DNA of 64,000 nucleotides from Myxococcaceae bacterium (GTDB taxonomy: Bacteria; Myxococcota; Myxococcia; Myxococcales; Myxococcaceae), in the NCBI GenBank assembly GCA_016793095.1, contig JAEUJQ010000083.1:233919-297918 (forward strand), given 5' to 3'. The notes beneath the pieces are model-generated. The model ran no database searches and had not been told where the DNA came from. It was given only the letters and a program-made list of their open reading frames with translations. Shown here piece by piece: positions 9,485-17,979 of this stretch. Position 1 is the first letter of the stretch, and every line of letters starts with the position of its first letter. Both the position numbers and the translations under genes were made by a program.

Positions 9485-10237
9485 GTGCAGCTCGCGATTC
9501 CCCACGCTCCGCGTCCGGCGTCCTTGTCGCAGGTGCCCGGCGCGGTTCGTCGGGTGGCGCTGGTGGCCCTCGCCTGTGCCGCGAGCGTGCTGCTCGTCGC
9601 GATGCTGGCGCGGGTCGCCGAGCGGTGGGTGACCGAGGAGGCCCGCTTCCTGGACGGCGCCGGCCCGGTGACGGGCACGGTGGTGCGGGTGGATCGACCG
9701 AAGAGCGAGCGCTCGGCCTGGCCGGTGGCCGTCATCTACGCCCTCGGCGCCAGCCAGCAGTCCGCCACCATCGAGGTGGACGTCGCGGTCGCCGAGCGGC
9801 TGGGGAAGGGCGGGCCGATCGAGCTGCTGGTCCGGCCAGAGTCCCCCTCACAGCCGCGCGAGCGGAACACCGTCGAGGGTCGCGCCAGCCGCAGCTCCCT
9901 GATGCTCCCCCTGCTCGGCGTCGTGGTGGTGGCCGCGGTGCTGGTGCTGGTGCGCGAGCTGCGGCGCGCGATGCGGCGCGAGGTAGAGCCCCTGCGCACG
10001 GGGTTGCTCGTGTGGCTCACTCCCGATGCCCCCCTGCCCGAGGCGCGCGGGCCCTTCGCGTTTCCAGCCCACTACTTCCGTGAGGACGTGAAGCACGCCG
10101 TCGTCGCGCGCGCTGATGGGCGACGCAGGCCCGTGAAGAACGGCGAGAAGCTGCTCGCCGCGGTCGCGCCGCGAGAACCGACGTGGGTGCGGGTGGTGGA
10201 CGAAGAGGTCGCGCAGCGCCTCGGGTGGTACCGCTGA
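9485..10237 (+). CDS. Membrane protein with DUF3592-like periplasmic domain
   Basis: I place the start at GTG 9485, giving 250 residues; the frame is open upstream to 9377 but that part is Arg/Ser-rich without coding character. There are two membrane spans, one near residues 20-45 (VALVALACAASVLLVAML) and one near 140-160 (LMLPLLGVVVVAAVLVLV), enclosing a domain of about 100 residues with G-x-V-V-R-V-D and a later beta strand, a pattern typical of DUF3592 proteins. A C-terminal cytoplasmic domain of about 80 residues follows. Function unknown; the start is uncertain. Confidence 0.72.
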   Translation: MQLAIPHAPRPASLSQVPGAVRRVALVALACAASVLLVAMLARVAERWVTEEARFLDGAGPVTGTVVRVDRPKSERSAWPVAVIYALGASQQSATIEVDVAVAERLGKGGPIELLVRPESPSQPRERNTVEGRASRSSLMLPLLGVVVVAAVLVLVRELRRAMRREVEPLRTGLLVWLTPDAPLPEARGPFAFPAHYFREDVKHAVVARADGRRRPVKNGEKLLAAVAPREPTWVRVVDEEVAQRLGWYR

Positions 10238-10297
10238 GGACGGCCCTGCGGCATTGCGTCGCAGGGACGGGCGGGCGGGCGTGCTCTACGACGAGGC

Positions 10298-10594
10298 ATG
10301 CACTTCCGATTCACGATGGTCCTCTGGTTCCTCCTGGCGTGCGGTGCTCCCTCGACGGTGCCGGACGCCGGTCTCGACGGCGGCGCGGCAGGCGGCGCAG
10401 TGGCGGGAGGTTCGGCTTCGGCCGGGGGCGCCGCCGCGGCAGGTGGGGTGGCTGGCGGCGGAACCTCGGGCGGCTCGGGTGGTGGAACCTCAGGCGGGGG
10501 AGCCGGCGGCGGATCGACCTGTGTCGCCTCCGGTGGTGCCTGCTCATCCAACCCGCAGTGCTGCTCCGGCCATTGCCACGGCACCTGTCACTGA
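10298..10594 (+). CDS. Tiny lipoprotein with Gly-rich stalk and knottin-like head
   Basis: This 98-residue protein has three parts. Residues 1-15 are a signal peptide ending at LLACG, a lipobox. Residues about 20-73 are a Gly/Ala/Ser linker. The last 25 residues carry six Cys in the pattern C-x6-C-x5-C-C-x3-C-x3-C, the arrangement of inhibitor-cystine-knot peptides. It would be a surface-tethered mini-knottin. Similar Gly-rich linkers occur in the lipoproteins at 14066 and 37915. Its role is unknown. A start at the second Met (10316) would leave a shorter signal peptide. Confidence 0.75.
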   Translation: MHFRFTMVLWFLLACGAPSTVPDAGLDGGAAGGAVAGGSASAGGAAAAGGVAGGGTSGGSGGGTSGGGAGGGSTCVASGGACSSNPQCCSGHCHGTCH

Positions 10595-11047
10595 ACGTGG
10601 CCGGTGGTCGCTGGTCGGAGTGTGCCGCCCACGGGTGCCATCGCGAACCCTGCAGTGGATTGCGTCGCTTCGCCTGGAGGCAGGCTCGTCGGCGTCGGTC
10701 AGGCTCCATTGTCGCTGGTCGAAGTGGCGCCTTCCTTCGCGAGTCCTGCGGTGGATTGGCGTCGCCAACGAGCTGCAGGACTCGTGAGCCTCGCGCTCGA
10801 GGAGGTGGCTGAGCGCGCGTGGCTGACGATGGTCCCGCTGCTGGCCTTCCTCATCGGAGGCTTGCGGTTCGGCATCGGCTGGAGCCTCATGCGCGGCACG
10901 CCGCGTGACGGGGCCCCTGTGCGGCGCACTTCCTCGCGTCAACGACCGGCTCGGCGATCTGGTTCAGGCTCCGCGGAGCCGACACGAGCATCAGCGCTCG
11001 TTGAACCGGCCGCGCGCTCCTCGGCAGGCGATCGTTCGTGTCGCCCA
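10595..11047. other. Intergenic stretch with imperfect internal duplication
   Basis: No convincing gene is seen in these 453 bases between two convergent genes. Segment 10607-10669 (starting GTCGCTGGTC) is partly repeated at 10711-10767; both copies share GTCGCTGGTCG and a later CCTGCrGTGGATT. The open frames here are continuous only because of high GC. It may be the remains of a duplicated gene. Confidence 0.4.
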
Positions 11048-12544
11048 TCAGTCGCGACAGCAGAGGACGCCGCCCTTGTCCGCGTTCCCGACCGCCCGGC
11101 CGTCGTACATGCAGCTGTTGTTCGGGCAGCCCACCTTCGTGACGACGGTGCCCTCGGCGAGGTGGCTCATCATGTTGCCGAGGCACTGCCAGGGCCCGAG
11201 GTTCGGCTCGGCTTCGTTGAAGCCGCACGTGCCCTGCTGGGTGCTGGCGAGCGCGCGCGTGAGGACGCCACAGTTCTTCGCTCCCGACAGCTGCATGCCG
11301 AGGTTGCCGCAGCCGAACACGTCGTTGTGATTCGTGGAGGTGTCGCAGGTCGTGTTGTTGGTGCTGTTCTGCACGACCGCGAAGAAGAGGGAGTTGTTCG
11401 CGGCCCCGGCAGGGACCGCGTCGGTGCAGCTGCCGTTGGCCTTCGCGGCCACCTCGTCCTTCCCGCGGCAGAGGTGCCAGCCCGGGGCGCAGAGATCAGC
11501 CGCCGAGCACCCGTTCCCCTCGCGGTTCATCCCCGTGTTGCCCGAGCGGCGCGCGCACGTCGGAACCGTCGCCAGGGTGATGCCGGGGGTGGCCCAGCCG
11601 CCGGAGCAGCCGGCGATCTCTGCGAAGGTCGCGATCGACACGAAGCCCTCCCGCGTGCCGTCGGAGCAGCCCGAGGGATCAGGCGCGCCCGCGTCGAAGG
11701 GCGGCACGCCGGCATCGACGACGACGCACTGACCGTCCGTGCACACGCGGTTCGAGCCGCAGGGCGTGCCGTTGGCGACCCGGTCGATCACCGGCCTGCC
11801 AGCAAGGCAGTTCATCATCGCCTCGCACACGCCCTTGCGCGCGAGCACCGACTCGGCGCCCATCGGGCACAGGGGGCCGTTCGGCGCCGCGCAGGCCATC
11901 GGGCCCGCGCATCGGTTCACCACGTTGCCGTGACGCGTCGCCACGCAGGTGGCCTCGCCGGCAGGGCCCAGGTCTCCGCGGACTTCGATGGTGTCGAGGC
12001 CCTCGCAGCCGATCGGCCCGCAGCGTGCGTCGTCAACCGGCACGATCAACCCGCCGTCCCTGCAGGTGACGCAGACGGCGAGATCGAGGGCCTCGTCGAT
12101 CTCGCCATCGCCGTCGTTGTCCACCCCGTCGCACTCCTCGGCCGGCCGCACCGCCGGCGTGCGCGAGAGGTCGACGGTCAGCTCGGTGATGCCGCCGGTG
12201 CTCACCATCACGTTCGGGATCGAGACGGTCTGCAGCGTCGCGCCGTTCGTGTCCACCGAGCTCACCTTCGCGACGTAGGTGGCTGGCATCAGCGCATCGA
12301 CCAGCACCGCGAGGGGGAGGGTGGCGATGACCGCCGACTTCTCGCTCGTCGCGACGGGCCCCGCGAGCTCGACCTTCAGCGTCACCGCCTCGGCCTCGAC
12401 CCCCACGAGCGTGACGCGAACACCGCCCCCGTTGGCCCGGACCACCCGGCCCTGCCCGCAGTCGCAGGCTCCCAGGGTGAGGGACATCGCCAGCAGCACC
12501 TGAACGGACGGACGGACCATGACGCGCGCGAGAGCAAAGCACAT
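11048..12544 (-). CDS. Cys-rich putative lipoprotein with MopE-like metal-binding motif
   Basis: The start is taken at 12544, where AGGGAG lies 6 bases upstream; the next Met (12520) also fits. The 498-residue product has a signal peptide ending in LTLGAC, a clear lipobox. Residues roughly 60-140 look like an Ig-like fold. ECDGVDNDGDGEIDEA matches the C-D-G-x-D-N-D-x-D-G-x-x-D-E motif found in MopE and many myxobacterial surface proteins. The remaining 350 residues hold many Cys pairs, including a C-terminal part with WHLCRGKDE and CCRD. It is probably an outer-membrane or matrix protein. No enzymatic motif is recognised. Convergent with the gene at 10298. Confidence 0.83.
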   Translation of the reverse strand: MCFALARVMVRPSVQVLLAMSLTLGACDCGQGRVVRANGGGVRVTLVGVEAEAVTLKVELAGPVATSEKSAVIATLPLAVLVDALMPATYVAKVSSVDTNGATLQTVSIPNVMVSTGGITELTVDLSRTPAVRPAEECDGVDNDGDGEIDEALDLAVCVTCRDGGLIVPVDDARCGPIGCEGLDTIEVRGDLGPAGEATCVATRHGNVVNRCAGPMACAAPNGPLCPMGAESVLARKGVCEAMMNCLAGRPVIDRVANGTPCGSNRVCTDGQCVVVDAGVPPFDAGAPDPSGCSDGTREGFVSIATFAEIAGCSGGWATPGITLATVPTCARRSGNTGMNREGNGCSAADLCAPGWHLCRGKDEVAAKANGSCTDAVPAGAANNSLFFAVVQNSTNNTTCDTSTNHNDVFGCGNLGMQLSGAKNCGVLTRALASTQQGTCGFNEAEPNLGPWQCLGNMMSHLAEGTVVTKVGCPNNSCMYDGRAVGNADKGGVLCCRD

Positions 12545-12727
12545 GCCCGGCTCCCTGACTCGAGGGCCCCGGATTGACTGGGCAGCGCCCTCCCTCCGAG
12601 CGCCCGGGGACGACTTGCCTCCCCGCTGGGGCAGCGACGCCTCCATTCCTCGTGCGTACCGGACGCAGGAACTGGCCTGATGCCGCCACTTTCGTGAGGG
12701 AGTGCCCTGCGTTATTGGCCCGCGCGC

Positions 12728-13771
12728 ATGGACTCGCGCCTTCGTCCCGTCGGTCTGTGGCTGCTCGCCGTCGCCGCGGCCGTCGTGGTTCAAGTGCTGC
12801 TCGGCGGCATCACCCGCTTGACCGACTCGGGCCTGTCGATCACCGAGTGGAAGCCGATTCTCGGCGTCGTGCCGCCGACAGACGACGAGGCCTGGAGCGT
12901 CGCCTTCTCGAAGTACCAGCAGATCCCCCAGTTCCAGCGGCTCAAGTCCCACCTGACCCTCGACGAGTTCAAGGTCATCTACTTCTGGGAGTGGTTCCAC
13001 CGCCTCTGGGGCCGGCTGTTGGGCTTCCTCTTCGTGATCCCGCTGGTCGTGTTCTGGCGGCAGGGGCGCCTCGAAGGCCTCAAGGGGCGGCTGCTCGGCC
13101 TCCTCGCGCTGGGCGGCGCACAGGGGGTGATGGGCTGGGTGATGGTGGCAAGCGGGCTGCAGGACCTGGTCTACGTCAGCCACCTGCGCCTCGCGGTGCA
13201 CTTCATGCTCGCGGCGCTGTTGCTGGCGCTCCTGGTGTGGATGGGGCTGTCTGCGCTGGGCCGCCCTCGGGTCGCCGAGGCGGGCCTGGTGAGGCCCACC
13301 GGCTGGTTGATCGCCGTGCTGTCCGTGCAGCTGACGTGGGGCGCCTTCATGGCCGGCCTCAAGGCTGCGCTGGTGGCGCCGACCTGGCCAACGATCAACG
13401 GCCAGTGGATCCCCGGGGGCCTCTTCGGCGGCGGCGGCTGGTGGTGGAACGACCCCCTCGCCGTGCACTTCGTCCATCGCGGGCTCGCGTACGGGCTGGT
13501 GGTCGCGCTGGGCTGGTGGTGGTGGCGCGCCCGGGTGCTCGGCGGCGTGCGGCACGGAGTCCTCGCGCTGGTGATCGGACAGACCGTGCTCGGCGTGCTG
13601 ACGACGGTGCAGTCCGTCCACGAGGGGCAGCTGCTGTGGTTCGGGGTGGCGCATCAGCTCGTGGGGCTCTCGCTCCTGGTCGCGTTGGTGGCCGCGCTCC
13701 ACGCGGCGTGGGGAGCGAAGGCGCCGGCGGTCGTCGCGGCGCCGGCGCTGCAGCTGCGCCCGTCGGCGTGA
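12728..13771 (+). CDS. ctaA: Heme A synthase, COX15/CtaA type
   Basis: This 347-residue integral membrane enzyme oxidises the C8 methyl of heme O to the formyl group of heme A for aa3-type oxidases. Family signatures are GGITRLTDSGLSITEWKP near the N-terminus, WEWFHRLWGR, HLRLAVHF, HFVHRGLAYG and VAHQLVGL, which supply the four conserved heme-ligand His positions across eight membrane spans. The EWKPI...PP element and length are those of the proteobacterial/mitochondrial type rather than the short Bacillus type. The gene is monocistronic here; the oxidase genes are not in the window. Confidence 0.95.
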   Translation: MDSRLRPVGLWLLAVAAAVVVQVLLGGITRLTDSGLSITEWKPILGVVPPTDDEAWSVAFSKYQQIPQFQRLKSHLTLDEFKVIYFWEWFHRLWGRLLGFLFVIPLVVFWRQGRLEGLKGRLLGLLALGGAQGVMGWVMVASGLQDLVYVSHLRLAVHFMLAALLLALLVWMGLSALGRPRVAEAGLVRPTGWLIAVLSVQLTWGAFMAGLKAALVAPTWPTINGQWIPGGLFGGGGWWWNDPLAVHFVHRGLAYGLVVALGWWWWRARVLGGVRHGVLALVIGQTVLGVLTTVQSVHEGQLLWFGVAHQLVGLSLLVALVAALHAAWGAKAPAVVAAPALQLRPSA

Positions 13772-14065
13772 GCGCGACCGCCCCGGCGGCCTCGAGCGCG
13801 ACTGGTCCAGCTCGCCGCGCACGTCTGGACCGTGCAGTCTCCGCATCGCCGCGGTGAGTCGTGCGCAGGGAAAGCCGGGCTCGCGCCGGCAGAGCGCAGG
13901 GTGGGTGGCGCGGCGCTCTCGTCGTCGGCGCTACGGCCCTCGCCGTCGAACTCCATCGCCGGGCGAGCGGTGCGCGGGCTGCTCGTCCAGTCACACCACG
14001 CCTTCGGGCCTGGTGAAGCCTGCGCCCCTCGGCCGCGACCCTCCGTCGCTCCCAGCCCCGACCCT

Positions 14066-17000
14066 TCAGTGCACATGCATCGCGCGGTGCCAGCGCTCGG
14101 GGATCTCGTCCGCTGACTTCACGGGCACGCCAGGCGGCTGCCGACCGATCGGCATCACGCCGCTCTTCGGCCGTGCTGGGTTGAAGGGCGGCTTGTCGAA
14201 GCCGTTCCCATCCGCGTCGATGAAGATCGGGTTCGTGAGGGCGAAGGGCGCGGTCGGCGTCACGTCACCCATCAGGCCAGGCGGGTTGTAGGCGAGCGGC
14301 GAGAGGCTCCTCGTGCCGTACACCATCGCGACGACCCAGGTGTCGTACGCAGGCCGAGGGAGCCGGAAGATCACCCGCTTGCGGTAGCGGCGCCAGGTGG
14401 TGCCGCCCTCGGTCGCGGCGGTCTCGAGATCAGCGGGCGCCAGGCTGATCGCCTGGCTCAGGTTCGGCGCGGGCCAGTTCGTCTGTGAGCGGCCGTCACA
14501 CCCCACCCGGGTGGTCGAGGCGCGCGGGCTCTGGGGATCGAGCGGGCACGCGGCGTCGTCGCCCGGCCGATGCGAGAAGAGCTCGGCGCGGGTGACGTCG
14601 AGGTACTCCGGCACCTGGACGTCGAGCTCGATCACCAGGTCGCCCGGCCCGCTCGGCACCACCCCTCCGAGTCCGACCGGCATCGTCGTCATCGCCCCCA
14701 TGCCGTCGACCCGCCAGGCGCGCGCGGTGACGAACGGCCCGTTGCCGACGGTGGCCTGGAGCGCGTTGAGCCGATCGGACAACACCGTCGCGGAGAAGGC
14801 CTGCGGCGTGTCGGCGTCAACCTTGACCCAGGTCCGCCACCCGGTGCCGATGCGACCCGAGTGCGTGTCGGAGACGCCCGTGCCCGCCACCCTGAGCCCC
14901 CTGGAGATCATCACGAACCAGTCGTTGAACTTCGAGTGCGCGATGTCCCCCGTCGCGTCGTACGAGTCCTCGGCGTTGTTGAGCAGCTCGAAGGCGTTGA
15001 AGTCGGCCGAGAGCAGCCTGGTGTCGGTCGGCGTCGCGTCGGCCTGCACCGCCATGCGCAGCACCGTCGGCTCCACCCGGGTCGCGAAGGTGTCGGTGTC
15101 GACCTTCAGGGCCGTGAAGCCGCCCAGCGAGCCCCGCGCGTGGTTCACCTGAATGGTGCGGGCGCCCTTGCGGCGGGCCTCGGCGAACATCTCCTTCGCG
15201 CTCAGCGTGGGGCCCGTCGCGCCGGCCCAGTCGATCGCGCCGCCGGTGATCGGATCGTTCGGGTCGGGCGTGATCGGGAAGACGTTGTAGTGGCCGTACT
15301 CCATCGGGCTCACCTCTTCGCCGGTGATCGAGGCGAGGAAGGGCGTGAGCGCGAGCTGCTGAATGACGGGCGCGAAGTCGGTGACGACGTCGTGATCGGT
15401 GCTGACGATGACGTCCAGCCCGTCGCCGGCGAACGAGAGCACCCGCGTGGGGTTGTCGATGATGCTGTCGGGGCTGTTCACCGCGTGCACGTGGAAGTCG
15501 GCGCTCATCCAGTTGGTCGAGTCGATCACCCGCGCCAGCACCGCGTTCACCGTGGCGGGCCCGGCGCGCAGATCGACGGCCGCCCCCGGCGTGGTGGGGA
15601 ACCCGTTCGGGAAGATCGAGTACTCGGGGCCGCGCGAGACCAGCACCAGGTACTGATCGGGTGGCAGCTCGAGCGAGATCGTTCCGCTCGCCGGCACGTA
15701 GGTGATCTCCCGCACGCCGTCGGGCATCGGGTCCTTCGGCACGTCGGTGTAGAGGATGAGGGCGCGGTGCGGCGCAGGGCAGGGGCCGTTGGGGCACAGC
15801 ACCGTCACCTTCGCGGGCAGGGGGCCGCCGTTCGCCTCGCGCACCGTCACCGTCAGCCGCTGGGGCGAGATGAGGTCGAGGTTCACCATCGTGGGCACGT
15901 CGGCGTTGATGGTCGCGCGGACCCTCAGCGTCGGCACGCGCCCGGGCGCCCAGGCCGAGACGTCATAGCCGCCGACCGGCACCAGGCCCGAGTAGCGCCC
16001 GTCGGCCTGCGTGAAGAGCACGTGGCGCGTGGTGCCCGAGTTGAGCACGACCCGCGCGTTGGCCAGGGGCTGCCCCGACGAACGCACCAGCCCGCCGATG
16101 GTCCCGATGCGCGCCGACGACGACGTGCGGCTCTGCTCGATCAGCGTGCCGATCTCGCCCAGATCGCGGCCCACCCAGAAGTCACGCACGTGCGCCGCGT
16201 AGCCTCCTGGGAGGAGCCGCACTTCACCGGCGCGGGGATCTCTCGACGGGCTCACCCACGCGAACAGGCCGTTGAGGCCGTCGGCGCCGACGATCGAGCC
16301 GGTGATGCCGGCCACCGTCAGCACGGCGTTCTGGCCCTCGGGCTGCGACGGGACGCCCGGCCGCCAGGGCGCATACCCGTACGCCACCCCGTCGCCCTGG
16401 TAGCCGTACCAGCTCATGCGATCGAGGCCGAAGCAGAGCCCGCCGTAGCCGAAGCCCTCGGTGCACGCCCGCGGGTTGAAGAACTCGAGGACCGAGCCGG
16501 GATCAGTCAGGTCGCCCACCGCCAGCTCGAGGGTCTGCGTCGTGCTCGTGTTGCAGAAGTTCGAGATGAAGCGCAGGCGCTGCTCGCCCGGGTTCAGGAC
16601 GAAGTAGCTGGTGATGCGCACCGGCACCGCGACGTACGGGTCGGCGAGGGGCGCCCGACCGAGGGAGGCCACCAGCTGGCTGCGGATCGACAGGTAGTCG
16701 TTCGCCTCGTCGAGGCCGGTCACCGCCAGGATCGCGGCCTTCCCGTCGGCGCCGTCACGCAGGATCTCGAAGCGCTCGGGCTTCATGGTCCGCCCGAAGT
16801 TGTAGAGCAGGCCCGTCTCGCCGAAGTGATCCCGCCCGGGCCCCGCTCGCACGAGATCCGCGTCGAGGATCGTGCCGCCGAACGGCTGCGGCCCGAAGAC
16901 GCGCCCGTCGCCCTGCACGATCACGCGGATCTTCTCGTTCTCGAAGAGGAAGTCGCCGACGCGGCCGTGCGCGTTGGGGCCGCCGATCAGCTCCGAGGCC

Positions 17001-17206
17001 TGGGTGATCCGCTTGAGCCGCACGGCGCCGCTGTTGCCGCTCGTGAAGCCGTCGAGATCATCGACGTCGCAGCGCCCCGTGGGAGGCCGCCCTCCACCTG
17101 CGCCGCCGCCACCTGCCGAGCCACCGCCCGCGCCTCCGTCCAGGGTTGGATCCGCAGGACAGCCGAAGAGCAGCGCGCAGAGGGCGACGGCGAGGCGGAG
17201 GACCAC
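14066..17206 (-). CDS. Large lipoprotein with CehA/McbA-type metallohydrolase domain
   Basis: This 1046-residue protein has a signal peptide ending in LLFGC (Cys16), then a Gly/Ala-rich linker. Residues about 45-370 form a long beta-rich region with no family I can name. Around 380-450 there is a carboxypeptidase-regulatory-like fold (GGLVRSSGQPLANARVVL). The PHP-like CehA domain begins near 565: DFHVHAVNSPDS, then VSTDHD, EEVSPMEYGHYN and QVNHARG supply the expected His, Asp and Glu metal ligands. Known CehA-like enzymes hydrolyse phosphoesters or carbamates; the substrate here cannot be predicted. The C-terminal 150 residues are again beta-rich. Likely a cell-surface hydrolase. Confidence 0.85.
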   Translation of the reverse strand: MVLRLAVALCALLFGCPADPTLDGGAGGGSAGGGGAGGGRPPTGRCDVDDLDGFTSGNSGAVRLKRITQASELIGGPNAHGRVGDFLFENEKIRVIVQGDGRVFGPQPFGGTILDADLVRAGPGRDHFGETGLLYNFGRTMKPERFEILRDGADGKAAILAVTGLDEANDYLSIRSQLVASLGRAPLADPYVAVPVRITSYFVLNPGEQRLRFISNFCNTSTTQTLELAVGDLTDPGSVLEFFNPRACTEGFGYGGLCFGLDRMSWYGYQGDGVAYGYAPWRPGVPSQPEGQNAVLTVAGITGSIVGADGLNGLFAWVSPSRDPRAGEVRLLPGGYAAHVRDFWVGRDLGEIGTLIEQSRTSSSARIGTIGGLVRSSGQPLANARVVLNSGTTRHVLFTQADGRYSGLVPVGGYDVSAWAPGRVPTLRVRATINADVPTMVNLDLISPQRLTVTVREANGGPLPAKVTVLCPNGPCPAPHRALILYTDVPKDPMPDGVREITYVPASGTISLELPPDQYLVLVSRGPEYSIFPNGFPTTPGAAVDLRAGPATVNAVLARVIDSTNWMSADFHVHAVNSPDSIIDNPTRVLSFAGDGLDVIVSTDHDVVTDFAPVIQQLALTPFLASITGEEVSPMEYGHYNVFPITPDPNDPITGGAIDWAGATGPTLSAKEMFAEARRKGARTIQVNHARGSLGGFTALKVDTDTFATRVEPTVLRMAVQADATPTDTRLLSADFNAFELLNNAEDSYDATGDIAHSKFNDWFVMISRGLRVAGTGVSDTHSGRIGTGWRTWVKVDADTPQAFSATVLSDRLNALQATVGNGPFVTARAWRVDGMGAMTTMPVGLGGVVPSGPGDLVIELDVQVPEYLDVTRAELFSHRPGDDAACPLDPQSPRASTTRVGCDGRSQTNWPAPNLSQAISLAPADLETAATEGGTTWRRYRKRVIFRLPRPAYDTWVVAMVYGTRSLSPLAYNPPGLMGDVTPTAPFALTNPIFIDADGNGFDKPPFNPARPKSGVMPIGRQPPGVPVKSADEIPERWHRAMHVH

Positions 17207-17228
17207 CGCCGGAGCATGCCGCCAAACC

Positions 17229-17942
17229 TCACGGCACAGAAGAGGGGAGCCGCTTCGAGATCACCTTGAGGGCGGCGATCCACAGCCCGGCCTCCTTCTT
17301 CGTCAGCCGTGAGCGCTGCAGCGTCGCGAGCAGATCATCCACCGCGTGGCGATCGTCGTGCCAGAGGAAGCCGGCCGCCCTTAGCGTGGCGTCGAGGCTG
17401 CCCTTCAGCGTGCGGAAGGTGGCGTCATCGGCGAGGGCCGGGGCCGGGGCGGGCTTCGTGTCGCGCCGGGCCATCGCGAGCTCATACGCATACACGCCGA
17501 CCGCCTGCGCGAGGTTGAGCGACGGTTGCTCCTCGGACGAGGGGATGAACGAGAGCCCGTGGCACTGCGCGACGTCTTCGTGGGACAGCCCGTTGCGCTC
17601 GTCGCCGAACACCAGCGCCCAGCGTTCGTCATTGCGATCTGCGACCTCGACGGCGAGGTCCTTCGGGGTGAGCCGGCGCCGACCCTCGACGAGCCGCATC
17701 GTCGTGCCCACCACGAACGAGCAGTCGGCGATCGCCTCCTCGAAGCGGTCCACCCGGCGCACCGACTCGAGCAGCTCGCCCGACTTCACGGCCAGCCGGT
17801 GCAGGCCCGGCACCTCGAGCAGCTTCGGGTTGGGCGACACCACCACCCAGTCCGTCAGGCCGAAGTTCTTCATCACCCGGGCGATCGAGCCCAGGTTGTC
17901 CGCGTTGCGCGGCCGCAGCAGCACCAGCCTCGGAGGCGTCAT
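17229..17942 (-). CDS. SpoU-family RNA 2'-O-methyltransferase, TrmJ-like
   Basis: This 237-residue SPOUT protein shows the expected order: N-terminal LVLLRPRNADNLGSIARVMKNF (motif 1), ALVFGDERNGLSHEDV (motif 2) and PSLNLAQAVGVYAYEL (motif 3, the AdoMet-binding trefoil knot). A helical tail follows. Motif 2 with E-x-x-G-L and the tail match TrmJ/LasT-type enzymes that 2'-O-methylate tRNA position 32, but rRNA methylation cannot be excluded. Met at 17942 directly precedes the conserved strand; an in-frame Met at 17960 is a possible alternative. The gene is transcribed away from the membrane protein at 17980 with only 37 bases between. Confidence 0.88.
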   Translation of the reverse strand: MTPPRLVLLRPRNADNLGSIARVMKNFGLTDWVVVSPNPKLLEVPGLHRLAVKSGELLESVRRVDRFEEAIADCSFVVGTTMRLVEGRRRLTPKDLAVEVADRNDERWALVFGDERNGLSHEDVAQCHGLSFIPSSEEQPSLNLAQAVGVYAYELAMARRDTKPAPAPALADDATFRTLKGSLDATLRAAGFLWHDDRHAVDDLLATLQRSRLTKKEAGLWIAALKVISKRLPSSVP

Positions 17943-17979
17943 GACGGCGGCGCCTACCATCTGCTACGAGCCGTCCGCC

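Noticed and set aside
7529..9505. A long open frame antisense to mutS (about 650 codons) and similar frames opposite fusA, argS and the 4 kb TPR gene
   Set aside because: High GC leaves antisense frames open; these have Arg/His/Ala-rich composition, no motif, and lie exactly opposite genes with strong signatures.
10604..12577. A + strand frame of 657 codons across the Cys-rich lipoprotein gene
   Set aside because: It is antisense to a protein with a clear signal peptide, lipobox and Cys motifs, and shows low-complexity Arg/Ala content.
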